Positions 25,970 to 34,829 of a stretch of 64,000 nucleotides of DNA are shown here, piece after piece (positions within the stretch are counted from its first letter, which is position 1; each line of letters starts with the position of its first letter). The position numbers and the translations under genes are program-made. Origin of the DNA: Planosporangium flavigriseum (GTDB lineage Bacteria; Actinomycetota; Actinomycetes; Mycobacteriales; Micromonosporaceae). Location: positions 124,001-188,000 of the forward strand of contig NZ_JAATVW010000011.1 of the NCBI RefSeq assembly GCF_011947225.1. The letters are read 5' to 3'. A model generated the notes under the pieces. The model was not told where the DNA came from. It was given only the letters and a program-made list of their open reading frames with translations, and searched no databases.

Positions 25970-27514
25970 TCAGTCACGCTCGTGAGTGTCCTCCAGGACG
26001 ATGCGCCCGATGGTCTCGTACCGGCGCGGGTTGCGGGCCCGGAAGTACAGCGCCAGCGCGATACCGGCGGCGAAGACTGCCACGACGAGGTACGGCGTGA
26101 GCTTGAACAGCAGGGTCTTCGCCGCGGCGCCGGCGGCGAAGTCCTTGTTCACCCACAGCAGGTAGACCACGTAGAGCATGCCGAGGCCACCGATGAGCGG
26201 CGCCACCAGGGTGCGGAACCAGTTCGCCGTCTCGGGGTGGTTCTTGCCGACGTGGAAGTACCCGATGACCCCGAACGCGCACAGCGCCTGGACGATCAGG
26301 ATCGCCATGGTGCCGAGGATGGCCAGCAGGGCGTACAGGTCGCCGTACGGGTCCTTGTTGAAGGCCAGGAAGCCGAGCACCAGCACGGTCGCCAGGCCGG
26401 TCTGCACGAACGAGGCGACGTGCGGGGAGCCGTGCTTGCCGTGGGTACGGCCGATCGTGCGCCGGAACCCGGGCAGCAGGTCCTCGCGGCCGAGGGCGTA
26501 GATGTAGCGGGCGGCGCAGTTGTGGAACGCCATGCCGCAGGCGAACGAGCCGGTCATCAGCAGGACGCTGAACAGGTCGACGGCCCACGATCCGACGAGT
26601 TCCTTGGTCGGGCCGAAGAAGATGTCGCCGGCGGTCGCGGTGTCCTGCCCCAGCTTGATCGCGTTGGCCGGGCCGGTGCCGGCGATGGCCATCCAGGAGA
26701 CGAACACGTAGAACAGGCCGATGCCGACGACGGAGAGCATCGTCGCCCGCGGGATGACCCGCTTCGGGTCGCGGGACTCCTCGCCGTACATGGCGGTCGA
26801 CTCGAAGCCGACCCACGACCAGAACGCGAAGAACAGGCCGATGCCCGCGGTCGCGCCGGCCACTCCGGTCGCCGACTTGAACGCGTTGAGCGGGTTGATG
26901 GACTCCACCGCCAGGCCCTCCGGGCCGCCGCCGTGGAACAGCACCGCGAGCGCCATCAGCGCGAGCATCAGGATCTCGGTGAGCAGGAAGAAGCCGAGCA
27001 CCTTGGCAGTGAGGTTGATGTCGTAGTAGGCGAGCACGGCGTTGAGCGCCAGCATGACCAGCGCGAAGACGATCCACGGCACCTTGGTGTCGGTGTACCG
27101 CTGCACCGTCGACTGGGCGAAGAAGCTGAAGATGCCGACGAGCGACGCCTCGAACACGATGTAGGCCATCGTGATGAGCGCGCCGGCGCCCATGCCGACG
27201 ACCCGGCCCAGGCCGTGCGAGATGTAGCCGTAGAACGCGCCGGTGGCGGTGATGTGCTTGGCCATGGCGGAGTAGCCGAGCGCGAACAGGCTCAGCACGA
27301 TCGTCGCCACGAGGTAGCCGGCGGGCGCGTACGAGCCGTTGCCGAAGCCGACCGCGATCGGCACGTTGCCGACCATGGCGGTGATCGGGGCGGCTGTCGC
27401 CACCGCCATGAAGATGACGCCGATGATGCCGACGGCGTTCTTCTTTAATCGCTGGACCTCGCCGGCACCGGAGGCCCCGGTCCCGACGCTGCCAATCATC
27501 TCGTTGGTGCTCAC
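25970..27514 (-). CDS. APC-family amino acid/amine permease
   Basis: A 514-residue permease with twelve or so hydrophobic segments. The first carries the APC-family substrate-binding bend (A-V-A-T-A-A-P-I-T-A-M), and the sixth region contains F-A-F-W-S-W-V-G-F-E-S-T-A-M-Y-G-E-E. It is divergent from the microcompartment genes and leads the amidase/dehydratase operon. RMM-type loci usually carry an APC permease, and uptake of the amino-alcohol substrate is the expected role. The intergenic region with the aminotransferase gene contains GGCAGACCA-type sites. Confidence 0.88.
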   Translation of the reverse strand: MSTNEMIGSVGTGASGAGEVQRLKKNAVGIIGVIFMAVATAAPITAMVGNVPIAVGFGNGSYAPAGYLVATIVLSLFALGYSAMAKHITATGAFYGYISHGLGRVVGMGAGALITMAYIVFEASLVGIFSFFAQSTVQRYTDTKVPWIVFALVMLALNAVLAYYDINLTAKVLGFFLLTEILMLALMALAVLFHGGGPEGLAVESINPLNAFKSATGVAGATAGIGLFFAFWSWVGFESTAMYGEESRDPKRVIPRATMLSVVGIGLFYVFVSWMAIAGTGPANAIKLGQDTATAGDIFFGPTKELVGSWAVDLFSVLLMTGSFACGMAFHNCAARYIYALGREDLLPGFRRTIGRTHGKHGSPHVASFVQTGLATVLVLGFLAFNKDPYGDLYALLAILGTMAILIVQALCAFGVIGYFHVGKNHPETANWFRTLVAPLIGGLGMLYVVYLLWVNKDFAAGAAAKTLLFKLTPYLVVAVFAAGIALALYFRARNPRRYETIGRIVLEDTHERD

Positions 27515-27535
27515 CTGTTCCCCTCTCGGTCACGA

Positions 27536-27679
27536 CAGACCAGCGGAGCGTTGGATCCGCAGCGCTGTGACCGCGGCCACAGCATGGTGCAGGGATCGTG
27601 ACACCAATGGTCTGGTTACACAAGGGGCTGGTCAGCCCAGAAATGGTTCGTGGCAGACCATTGACTGTTTTGGTCTGCC
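27536..27679. promoter_or_regulatory. Divergent control region of the microcompartment locus with GntR-type sites
   Basis: Between the permease and aminotransferase genes there are four TGGTCTG/CAGACCA elements: 27536-27542, 27608-27614, and a perfect inverted pair GGCAGACCA (27652-27660) and TGGTCTGCC (27671-27679) spaced 10 bp apart. HutC-type GntR proteins bind related GGTCT-AGACC sequences. The locus encodes such a protein at 34830, whose own upstream region has a partial match. Confidence 0.55.
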
Positions 27680-27742
27680 CGGTTCATTCTTGGTCCAGCC
27701 GACGCCCGATCCCGGGACGGCGCCAGCCCTCGGAGGTGGTGG

Positions 27743-29029
27743 GTGCACGACTACGGTGCGTTCTCCTACGCGTCCAAGGACGAGATGATCGGCAAGTCCA
27801 AGGAGTTCTGGAACCCGGACAAGACCCAGTTCTGGCAGGACTCCGGCGTCGACCTCGTCATCGACCGGCGCGAGGGCTACTACCTGTGGGACATGCACGG
27901 CCGGCGGCTGATCGACGTCCACCTCAACGGCGGCACGTACAACCTCGGCCACCGCAACCCCGAAGTTGTTGCCGCCGTGACCGCGGCCATGGGCCACTTC
28001 GACATCGGCAACCACCACTTCCCGTCGCTCGCCCGTACCGCCCTCGCCGAAGCCCTCATCAAGAGCGCACCCGCCGGACTGACCAAAGTGGCCTACGGGT
28101 CAGGCGGCGGCGAGGCCATCGACATCGCGCTCAAGACCGCGCGGCACACCACGCAGAAGCGGAAGATCGTCTCGATCGTCAAGGCGTACCACGGCCACAC
28201 CGGCCTCGCCGTCGGCGCGGGCGACCAGCGCTTCTCCGAACTGTTCCTCTCCGACCGGCCGGAGGAGTTCCCGCAGGTGCCGTTCAACGACCTCGACGCG
28301 ATGGAGCAGGCGCTCCGCGGTCGGGACGTCGCCGCGGTCATCATGGAGACCATCCCGGCCACGTACGGCTTCCCGCTTCCCGAGCCGGGCTACCTGGAGG
28401 CCGTCAAGGCGCTCTGCGAGCGGTACGACGCCCTGTACATCGCCGACGAGGTGCAGACCGGTCTGATGCGTACCGGCGAGATGTGGGGCATCACCAAGCA
28501 CGGCATCTCCCCCGACATCCTCGTCACCGGCAAGGGCATCTCCGGGGGCATCTACCCGATCAGCGCCGTCCTGATGAGCGAGCGCGCCGCGGGGTGGCTG
28601 CGCGAGGACGGCTTCGGCCACATGTCCACGTTCGGCGGCGCCGAACTGGGCTGCATCGCCGCGCTCAAGACGCTCGAGATCTGCGGCCGGCCCGAGGTCC
28701 GCACGATGGTCCACTACATCTCGGACCTGATGCAGTCGGGGCTCGCCGACATCCAGCGCGACTACCCCGACTGGTTCACCGGCGTGCGCGCCAACGGCGT
28801 CGTCATGGGCCTGGAGTTCAACCACCCGCAGGGCGCCAAGTACGTCATGAAGCACCTGTACGAGACCGGGGTCTGGGCCATCTTCTCCACGCTCGACCCG
28901 ACGGTCCTGCAGTTCAAGCCCGGCATCCTGCTCACCCCGGCGCTGGCCGAGGAAATCCTGGACCGCACGGAGGTCGCTATCGGCAAGGCCTGCGCCGAGG
29001 TGCGCGGCCGCGGACGGAGGGTGCGCTAG
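27743..29029 (+). CDS. Class III PLP aminotransferase of the microcompartment locus
   Basis: A 428-residue aminotransferase, GTG start. Class III features: G-G-G-E-A-I-D-I-A (cofactor phosphate region), A-Y-H-G-H-T-G, I-A-D-E-V-Q-T-G before the PLP region, and the lysine in T-G-K-G-I-S-G-G-I-Y-P. In the RMM microcompartments of mycobacteria an aminotransferase of this class belongs to the 1-amino-2-propanol degradation set, together with the dehydrogenase, kinase and aldehyde dehydrogenase seen here. It may remove the amino group from aminoacetone or an amino-aldehyde. Its stop adjoins the aldehyde dehydrogenase start. Confidence 0.85.
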   Translation: MHDYGAFSYASKDEMIGKSKEFWNPDKTQFWQDSGVDLVIDRREGYYLWDMHGRRLIDVHLNGGTYNLGHRNPEVVAAVTAAMGHFDIGNHHFPSLARTALAEALIKSAPAGLTKVAYGSGGGEAIDIALKTARHTTQKRKIVSIVKAYHGHTGLAVGAGDQRFSELFLSDRPEEFPQVPFNDLDAMEQALRGRDVAAVIMETIPATYGFPLPEPGYLEAVKALCERYDALYIADEVQTGLMRTGEMWGITKHGISPDILVTGKGISGGIYPISAVLMSERAAGWLREDGFGHMSTFGGAELGCIAALKTLEICGRPEVRTMVHYISDLMQSGLADIQRDYPDWFTGVRANGVVMGLEFNHPQGAKYVMKHLYETGVWAIFSTLDPTVLQFKPGILLTPALAEEILDRTEVAIGKACAEVRGRGRRVR

Positions 29030-30610
29030 ATGCCGCAGCCGTTGGAATACCTCGCCGAGCCGGCCGGGGTCCCCCGCGCCCGCCAGATGCTCCAGCAGGC
29101 GCAGTGGGCCGCCCGCGCGTTCGCCGGGTACGACCGCGCGAGCGTGCTGCGCATCGCCGAGGCGGTCGCCGACGCCGCAGCCGCCAAGGCCCGGCACTAC
29201 GCCGAGTGGGCCGTCCGGGAGACCGGCTTCGGCGTCGTCGAACACAAGGTCGTCAAGAACGAGGCGTGCTCGCGCGGCATCTTCCAGACGTACCGCGACA
29301 CCGACCTGGTCACCCCGCGCGTCGACGCTTCGCGGAAGTTGGTCTCCGTGCCGCGGCCGGCGGGGGTGGTCCTCGCGCTGACGCCGTCGACCAACCCGGT
29401 GGCGACGGTCTACTTCAAGACGATGCTGGCGCTGCTGACCCGCAACGCCGTCGTCATCAGCCCGCACCCGATGGCGAAGGAGTGCTGCGCCGACGCGGCC
29501 CGCATGATGGCCGCCGCCGCCGTCGCCGCCGGCGCGCCGGAGGGCGTCATCCAGGTCGTCGACGAGCCGTCCGTCCCGCTCATCAACGCGCTGATGACCG
29601 ACGAGCGCACCTCGGTCATCGTCGCGACCGGCGGCACCCCGGTCGTGCGCTCGGCGTACTCCTCCGGCAACCCGGCCATCGGCGTCGGCCCCGGCAACGT
29701 GCCGGTCCTGGTCGACGCGAGCGCCGACCTCGCCGCCGCGGCCAAGCGGATCGTGGCGTCGAAGGCGTTCGACAACTCCGTGCTCTGCACCAACGAGAGC
29801 GTCCTCATCGTCGAGGAGTCGGTCGCCGACCGGCTGCTCGCCGCGATGAAGCGTGAGGGGGCGCTGCTCCTCGACTCCGACGGCGCGCGGCGGCTGCGGG
29901 AGTACATGTTCGGAAACGGCCACCTCAACACCGAGGTCGTCGGCAAGCCGGCGGCCTGGATCGCCGACCGGGCCGGGGTACGGGCGGGCGCGAAGACGAC
30001 CGTGCTGCTGGCGCCGTTCGATCTCGTCGTACCCGAGGAGCCACTCGCCCACGAGAAGCTCTCGCCGGTCCTCGGCGTCGTCCGGGTACCCAGCGCCGCC
30101 CGCGGCATCGACGCCGCCCGGGCGGTGGTCCGCATCGCCGGCGCCGGCCACTCGGCCGCGATCCACTCCAGCGACCCGGCCACGATCATGGCGTACGCGG
30201 CGAGCGTCCCCGTCCTGCGGGTGTCGGTCAACGTCGGCAACTCCACCGGAAGCTCCGGCCTGGAGACCAACCTCGCGCCGACCATGACGGTCGGTACCGG
30301 GTTCGTCGGACGCAGCTCGCTCGGCGCCAACCTCGAGCCGAAGAACCTCGTGAACTGGACGCAGATCGCCTACAACGCCGACCCGCGCGAGGTGATGCCG
30401 AGCTTCACCGGCATCGTGCCGTGGGCCGCGCCGCGCGGCCCGGTCCCGCCGTACCCGGTCGCCAGCAACGCGGCCGGCGTTCTTAAGGCCCCGCCTGCGA
30501 CGCTCCAGCCGGCCGCCAGCGACCTCGCTGGGACGGCCACCGCCGACGAACTGCGCGAGCACGTGCGCCGGCTGATCGTCGAAGAGCTCTCCCACTTCGT
30601 CAAGAACTAA
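29030..30610 (+). CDS. Microcompartment aldehyde dehydrogenase with C-terminal encapsulation-type helix
   Basis: A 526-residue enzyme of the CoA-acylating PduP/EutE/AdhE type, with T-P-S-T-N-P-V-A-T-V, A-T-G-G-T-P-V-V-R-S-A-Y-S, G-V-G-P-G-N-V-P, and catalytic cysteine 253 in N-S-V-L-C-T-N-E-S. After a Pro/Ala-rich linker (about 475-503) the last 20 residues, E-L-R-E-H-V-R-R-L-I-V-E-E-L, form an amphipathic helix of the kind that targets enzymes to shells. Its product is probably an acyl-CoA, though RMM family members may work without CoA. It is followed 13 bp later by the first shell gene. Confidence 0.88.
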   Translation: MPQPLEYLAEPAGVPRARQMLQQAQWAARAFAGYDRASVLRIAEAVADAAAAKARHYAEWAVRETGFGVVEHKVVKNEACSRGIFQTYRDTDLVTPRVDASRKLVSVPRPAGVVLALTPSTNPVATVYFKTMLALLTRNAVVISPHPMAKECCADAARMMAAAAVAAGAPEGVIQVVDEPSVPLINALMTDERTSVIVATGGTPVVRSAYSSGNPAIGVGPGNVPVLVDASADLAAAAKRIVASKAFDNSVLCTNESVLIVEESVADRLLAAMKREGALLLDSDGARRLREYMFGNGHLNTEVVGKPAAWIADRAGVRAGAKTTVLLAPFDLVVPEEPLAHEKLSPVLGVVRVPSAARGIDAARAVVRIAGAGHSAAIHSSDPATIMAYAASVPVLRVSVNVGNSTGSSGLETNLAPTMTVGTGFVGRSSLGANLEPKNLVNWTQIAYNADPREVMPSFTGIVPWAAPRGPVPPYPVASNAAGVLKAPPATLQPAASDLAGTATADELREHVRRLIVEELSHFVKN

Positions 30611-30623
30611 GAGGACCGACACC

Positions 30624-31226
30624 GTGGCCGAACTCCGCTCGTTCATCTTCATCGACCGGCTGCAGCCGCAGACCATGTGCTATCTCGGCACGTGGATCCG
30701 CGGCACGCTGCCACGCTCGAGCATGGCCTCGCAGATCATCGAGATCGCGCCCGGCCTCGACATCGAGCCGCTGACCGACGTCGCGGTCAAGCACGCGGAG
30801 GTCGGCGCCGGCATCCTCGTGGTGGAGCGCCAGTTCGGCTACCTGGAGATCCACGGCCGTACCGACGAGGTCAAGGCGGCCAGCGCCGCCGTCCTCGACG
30901 CGCTGGGCGCCGTCGCCACCGACGCGATGCGGCCGAAGATCCTGGCCAGCACCATCATCTCCAGCATCGACCAGCAGCACGCCTTCCTGATCAACCGCAA
31001 CAAGATGGGCTCGATGGCGCTGCCCGGAGAAACGCTGTTCGTCATGGAGATGCAGCCCGCCTCGTACGCGATCCTCGCGACCAACGAGGCCGAGAAGGCG
31101 GCGAACATCAAGGTCGTCGACTACCGGATGATCGGCGCCACCGGGCGGGTGTACCTCACCGGCAAGGAGGCCGACGTACGGCAGGCGGCGGAGGCGGCCG
31201 AGACGGCACTGCAGGAGCTGTCATGA
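30624..31226 (+). CDS. BMC-T shell protein (tandem BMC domains), first copy
   Basis: A 200-residue shell protein of two BMC domains that assembles as a trimer to form hexagonal tiles. Domain 1 (residues 3-95) holds I-L-V-V-E-R-Q-F-G-Y-L-E-I-H-G and domain 2 (100-198) holds R-N-K-M-G-S-M-A-L-P-G-E-T and Y-R-M-I-G-A-T-G-R-V-Y-L-T-G. It is homologous to the second BMC-T at 32310, so the two arose by duplication. RMM loci of mycobacteria have exactly two BMC-T genes. GTG start; overlaps the next gene by four bases. Confidence 0.92.
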   Translation: MAELRSFIFIDRLQPQTMCYLGTWIRGTLPRSSMASQIIEIAPGLDIEPLTDVAVKHAEVGAGILVVERQFGYLEIHGRTDEVKAASAAVLDALGAVATDAMRPKILASTIISSIDQQHAFLINRNKMGSMALPGETLFVMEMQPASYAILATNEAEKAANIKVVDYRMIGATGRVYLTGKEADVRQAAEAAETALQELS

Positions 31227-31747
31227 CCACCGACCCCCTCGCCGGCGACCTGCTGCGGGCCCTGGTCCGCGAGGTGCTGACCGACATCGTGCGGGAGTCA
31301 CTGCCCGCGGCGAGTCCGGCTGGCTACGAAGCGCCGCCGGCCGACGCGGCCCCGTCCGCCATCATGCCCACGGCGCGCGGCGGCTACGCCCCGGTCGCCG
31401 GTGCACCGGTCCAGAGTGCGCGCGTGGAGGACGTCGTCCTCCGTACCGATGAAGATCTTCAGGGTTTCGCGCTCCGGCTGCTCGGGCTCTTCGAGAACCC
31501 GAAGGCCCGCGAAGATGTCCGCAGTGGACGGTTGCGGTTCCGGCTGGCCGGAACGGCCGTCGCCCCGGGGGCCGCGGCGCCGGCCGGGGCCGTCCAGCGG
31601 ATCGAGAAGGGCGCGGTGACCGAGCGGCACATCAAGGCGGCCGCCGCCGCGGGCGCCCGCCTCGCGCTCGGGCGCGGCGCCGTGCTCACGCCGCTCGCCC
31701 GCGAAAAGGCCCGGGCCCTCGGGGTCCACGTCGAGAAGGAGCGGTAG
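31223..31747 (+). CDS. Microcompartment-associated protein with N-terminal targeting helix
   Basis: A 174-residue protein of unknown activity. Residues 6-28 (L-A-G-D-L-L-R-A-L-V-R-E-V-L-T-D-I-V) form an amphipathic helix like known encapsulation peptides, followed by a Pro/Ala-rich linker (about 30-65). A small domain at 70-110 and a C-terminal R-I-E-K-G-A-V-T-E-R-H-I then L-T-P-L-A-R-E-K-A-R-A-L-G-V complete it; the last segment recurs in other microcompartment proteins. It may be a cargo scaffold or linker. Starts at an ATG overlapping the BMC-T stop. Confidence 0.7.
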   Translation: MTTDPLAGDLLRALVREVLTDIVRESLPAASPAGYEAPPADAAPSAIMPTARGGYAPVAGAPVQSARVEDVVLRTDEDLQGFALRLLGLFENPKAREDVRSGRLRFRLAGTAVAPGAAAPAGAVQRIEKGAVTERHIKAAAAAGARLALGRGAVLTPLAREKARALGVHVEKER

Positions 31748-32002
31748 ATGCTGCACGCCGTCGTGACCGGCAACGTCTGGGCCACCAAGCGCGTCGAGGG
31801 ACTGCCCCACGGCGCCTTCCTCGAAGTGCAGATCGAGGGTACGGACTCCCGGCTGATCGCCTTCGACGTCCTGGGCAGCGGGGTCGGTGAGCGGGTGCTC
31901 ATCGCCACCGGATCGGTCGCCGCCGCCTGGTTCCCCGGCAAGCCGCCGCCCATCGACGCGCTGATCATCGGCGCCATCGACGACCCGGCGAGCGCCGGCT
32001 AG
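31748..32002 (+). CDS. BMC-P pentameric vertex protein (EutN/CcmL family)
   Basis: An 84-residue vertex protein: G-N-V-W-A-T-K-R-V near the start, F-D-V-L-G-S-G-V-G-E-R-V-L-I-A-T-G-S and D-A-L-I-I-G-A-I-D at the end, all family hallmarks. Five copies cap each vertex of the icosahedral shell; its presence means the shell can close. It begins directly after the preceding stop (TAGATG). Confidence 0.95.
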   Translation: MLHAVVTGNVWATKRVEGLPHGAFLEVQIEGTDSRLIAFDVLGSGVGERVLIATGSVAAAWFPGKPPPIDALIIGAIDDPASAG

Positions 32003-32044
32003 TCCCCTGTCCACTCCCGTCCCACGACAGAAAGAGGAAGACCA

Positions 32045-32326
32045 ATGGCCCAGATGGCGATCGGCATGATCGAAACCAAGGGTTACGTGGCCGCGCTCGC
32101 GGCGGCCGACGCGATGGTCAAGGCCGCCAACGTCACCATCGTCGACCGCCAGGAGGTCGGCGATGGCCTCGTCGCGGTGGTCATCACCGGTGACGTCGGC
32201 GCCGTGAAGGCCGCCTCGGAGGCCGGCGCGGAGACCGCGTCGCAGGTCGGCGAGCTGGTCTCGGTCCACGTGATCCCGCGCCCGCACAGCGAGCTCGGCC
32301 GGCACTTCAATGTCTCAGGGGACTGA
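32045..32326 (+). CDS. BMC-H hexameric shell protein
   Basis: A 93-residue canonical BMC domain: [20 protein letters not shown] near the start, then [13 protein letters not shown], and V-H-V-I-P-R-P-H at the end. It is the standard facet tile of the shell. The start has a good AAAGAGGAAG site. Its last 17 bp overlap the start of the second BMC-T gene. Confidence 0.96.
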   Translation: MAQMAIGMIETKGYVAALAAADAMVKAANVTIVDRQEVGDGLVAVVITGDVGAVKAASEAGAETASQVGELVSVHVIPRPHSELGRHFNVSGD

Positions 32327-32957
32327 CGGTACCGAACTGCGGGTCTACCTGCTGATCAAGGATCTGCAGCCGCAGTTCGCCGCGTACCTGGGCACGCCGA
32401 CACGGGCGCGGGGCTACCCGCCGTTCGTCGGCAACCACGCTCTCATCGTCGAGGTGGCGCCCGCGCTCGCCATCGAGCGGGTCATCGACCTGGCCCTCAA
32501 GTCGGTACCCACCGTGGAGCCGGGGATCCTCTTCGTCGAGCGGCAGTTCGGCGTGCTGGAGGTGCACGGCCCCGACCTCGACGACGTCGTGGCCGCCGGG
32601 GAGGCGATCCTCGCCGGCATCGGTCGCAGCGCCATCGACCAGTTGCGCCCGCGCATCCTGTACAGCGATGTCATCGAGAACATCACCGACCAGCACGCCG
32701 TCATCGTGAACCGCAACCGGCAGGCCTCGATGGTCATGCCGGGCGAGACGCTGCTGGTGTACGAGATGACGCCGGCCCTGTTCGCGGCGGTCGCCGCCAA
32801 CGAGGCCGAGCGGGTCGCGCCGGAACTGACGCTGGTCGACGTACAGATGATCGGCGCCGCCGGGCGGATCTACCTCGCGGGCGACCTCGACGCCGTGAAC
32901 CGGGCGCGCGCCGAGATCACCCGAGTCCTGGAAGGCGTTGAGGGCCGCACGCATTGA
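32310..32957 (+). CDS. BMC-T shell protein, second copy
   Basis: A 215-residue tandem-BMC protein similar to the one at 30624 (shared [25 protein letters not shown], and [11 protein letters not shown]). Its extended N-terminus and slightly different pore loops (R-N-R-Q-A-S-M-V-M) may give a different pore. It starts inside the BMC-H gene with no clear ribosome site, so expression likely depends on translational coupling. Together with BMC-H, BMC-P and the other BMC-T it makes the full RMM shell set. Confidence 0.92.
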   Translation: MSQGTDGTELRVYLLIKDLQPQFAAYLGTPTRARGYPPFVGNHALIVEVAPALAIERVIDLALKSVPTVEPGILFVERQFGVLEVHGPDLDDVVAAGEAILAGIGRSAIDQLRPRILYSDVIENITDQHAVIVNRNRQASMVMPGETLLVYEMTPALFAAVAANEAERVAPELTLVDVQMIGAAGRIYLAGDLDAVNRARAEITRVLEGVEGRTH

Positions 32958-32970
32958 GGAGGTGACACCG

Positions 32971-33948
32971 GTGGAGTCCCCACAGGCGCAGTACGAGGCG
33001 TTCGCACAGGTGGCGCTGCCCGAGTACGGGTTCTCCCCCGACGCGCGGGTACGGCTGCTCAACCTGTCGGAGAACGGCACCTTCCTGGTGCAGGAGGCCG
33101 ACCGGCGGGCGGTCCTGCGCGTGCACCGCGACGGCTACCACTCCCGGCAGGCCATCGAGTCGGAGCTGAACTGGCTCGAGGCGCTGCGCAGCGAGGCCGG
33201 GGTACGCACGCCGGAGACGCTGCGCGCGGTCGACGGCCGCCGCGTCGTCGACCTGCGGGTCGGCGACCGGTACCGCCACGGCGTGCTGTTCGAGTGGCTG
33301 CCCGGCGTCGAACCGCCCACCGACGACCTGGTCACCCAGTTCGAGGTGCTGGGCGGCATCACGGCCCGCATGCACCTGCACACCCGCTCCTGGCGGCGGC
33401 CGGCCGACTTCACCCGGTTCTCCTGGGACGACGAGACGACGCTCGGGGCCACCCCGCACTGGGGCCGCTGGCAGGACGGCATGGCCATCGGCGCGGCGGA
33501 GCAGCGGATCCTGTCCGCAGCGGCCGACCTGGTCCTGCGGCGGCTGGCGGCGTTCGGCAAGGGCCCGGACCGCTTCGGCCTGGTACACGCCGACATGCGG
33601 CTGGCCAACCTGCTGCTCGACGGTGACCAGGTCTACGTCATCGACTTCGACGACTGCGGTTTCAGCTGGTACCTCTACGACCTGGCCACCGCCGTGTCCT
33701 TCATCGAGGACGACCCGCGCGTTCCGGAGTGGACGGACGCCTGGGTGCGGGGCTACCGCCGGGTGTGCGACCTGAGCAGCGCCGACGAGCAGGAGATCGG
33801 CACGTTCATCATGCTGCGCCGGCTCCTGCTGGTGGCGTGGATCGGCTCGCACAGCACGACCGATCTCGCACAGGAGATGGGCGCGGAGTTCACCCGCGTC
33901 TCCTGTGACCTGGCGGAGCAGTACCTGTCCACCACCCCCCACCCGTAA
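32971..33948 (+). CDS. Aminoglycoside-phosphotransferase-fold kinase, probable amino-alcohol kinase
   Basis: A 325-residue APH-fold kinase: N-lobe with L-S-E-N-G-T-F-L-V and V-L-R-V-H-R (nucleotide lysine replaced by arginine in this segment), catalytic loop [13 protein letters not shown], and metal-binding I-D-F-D-D-C-G. The GTG at 32971, preceded by GAGGAGGT, is chosen over a TTG 33 bp earlier. RMM loci carry an APH-type kinase proposed to phosphorylate 1-amino-2-propanol. It lies between the shell genes and the SDR dehydrogenase and has no reason to be an antibiotic-resistance gene. Confidence 0.85.
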   Translation: MESPQAQYEAFAQVALPEYGFSPDARVRLLNLSENGTFLVQEADRRAVLRVHRDGYHSRQAIESELNWLEALRSEAGVRTPETLRAVDGRRVVDLRVGDRYRHGVLFEWLPGVEPPTDDLVTQFEVLGGITARMHLHTRSWRRPADFTRFSWDDETTLGATPHWGRWQDGMAIGAAEQRILSAAADLVLRRLAAFGKGPDRFGLVHADMRLANLLLDGDQVYVIDFDDCGFSWYLYDLATAVSFIEDDPRVPEWTDAWVRGYRRVCDLSSADEQEIGTFIMLRRLLLVAWIGSHSTTDLAQEMGAEFTRVSCDLAEQYLSTTPHP

Positions 33949-33962
33949 GGATTGAGGTTCGC

Positions 33963-34724
33963 ATGCTCACCTCCCTCGAAGGGCGCTCGGTCATCGTGAC
34001 CGGCGGCAGCAAGGGCATCGGCAAGGGCATCGCCCGGGTCTTCGCCCGCGTCGGCGCCCGCGTGGTCATCACCGGACGCGACGAGAACGCGCTGCGTACG
34101 GCCGCCGACGAGCTGGGCGCCGGGGTCACCTGGGTCAGCGGCGACATCGCCGACCCGGCCGGCTGCCGCGCCATGGCCGAAGCCGTCGTCGAGCGCAACG
34201 GCGGCATCGACGTGCTCTGCGCCAACGCCGGGGTGTTCCCGTCGGCCGCCCTCGACACCATGACCCCCGACGACCTCGAACACGTGCTCGGCACCAACCT
34301 CAAGGGCACCTTCTACACCGTCCAGGCGTGCCTGCCGGCGCTGGAGCGCTCCGGGCGCGGGCGGATCGTCGTCACCTCCTCCATCACCGGCCCGATCACC
34401 GGGTACCCGGGGTGGAGCCACTACGCCGCGAGCAAGGCCGGCCAGCTGGGCTTCGTCCGTACGGCCGCCATCGAGCTGGCCGGCAAGGGCATCACGGTGA
34501 ACGCGGTGCTGCCCGGCAACATCGCCACCGAAGGCCTCGACGGGATGGGCGAGGACTACCAGCGCTCGATGGCGGCGTCGATCCCGCTCAAGCGGCTCGG
34601 CAAGGTCGAGGACATCGGGTACGCCGCGCTGTACTTCGCCAGCGACGAAGCCGGTTACGTCACCGGCCAGACGATCGTCATCGACGGGGGCCAGGTGCTG
34701 CCGGAGACGCTCGAGGCTCTGTAA
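33963..34724 (+). CDS. Short-chain dehydrogenase, probable 1-amino-2-propanol dehydrogenase
   Basis: A 253-residue classical SDR: cofactor motif [10 protein letters not shown], structural N-A-G, catalytic Ser in T-S-S-I-T-G-P, Tyr/Lys in H-Y-A-A-S-K-A-G, and a C-terminal G-G-Q-V-L-P. The M. smegmatis RMM locus contains an SDR shown to oxidise S-1-amino-2-propanol to aminoacetone, and the position here is the same, next to the kinase and before GntR. The substrate assignment is by context. 3-oxoacyl reductase activity is the usual alternative for such proteins. Confidence 0.8.
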   Translation: MLTSLEGRSVIVTGGSKGIGKGIARVFARVGARVVITGRDENALRTAADELGAGVTWVSGDIADPAGCRAMAEAVVERNGGIDVLCANAGVFPSAALDTMTPDDLEHVLGTNLKGTFYTVQACLPALERSGRGRIVVTSSITGPITGYPGWSHYAASKAGQLGFVRTAAIELAGKGITVNAVLPGNIATEGLDGMGEDYQRSMAASIPLKRLGKVEDIGYAALYFASDEAGYVTGQTIVIDGGQVLPETLEAL

Positions 34725-34770
34725 CGGAAGCCGCACTGTTCCAGGAGTGGCTGTATCGGCCACGACGCGC

Positions 34771-34790
34771 TACGGCAGACTTTGGTCAGG
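34771..34790. promoter_or_regulatory. Partial GntR-type site before the gntR gene
   Basis: GGCAGAC (34774-34780) followed by TTTGGTCAGG resembles half of the GGCAGACCA/TGGTCTGCC operator found before the aminotransferase gene. It lies about 55 bp upstream of the GntR start, so autoregulation is plausible. The match is incomplete. Confidence 0.3.
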
Positions 34791-34829
34791 AGACAATCGG
34801 ACCGGGTACGAGGAGGAGAAGTCGCGATC

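Noticed and set aside
27515-27742. A cobalamin riboswitch for the B12-dependent dehydratase operon
   Set aside because: No B12-box-like sequence is visible in either the permease or the amidase upstream region.
32971-33948. Aminoglycoside resistance gene
   Set aside because: The kinase fold matches, but its place inside the microcompartment operon makes an amino-alcohol kinase far more likely.
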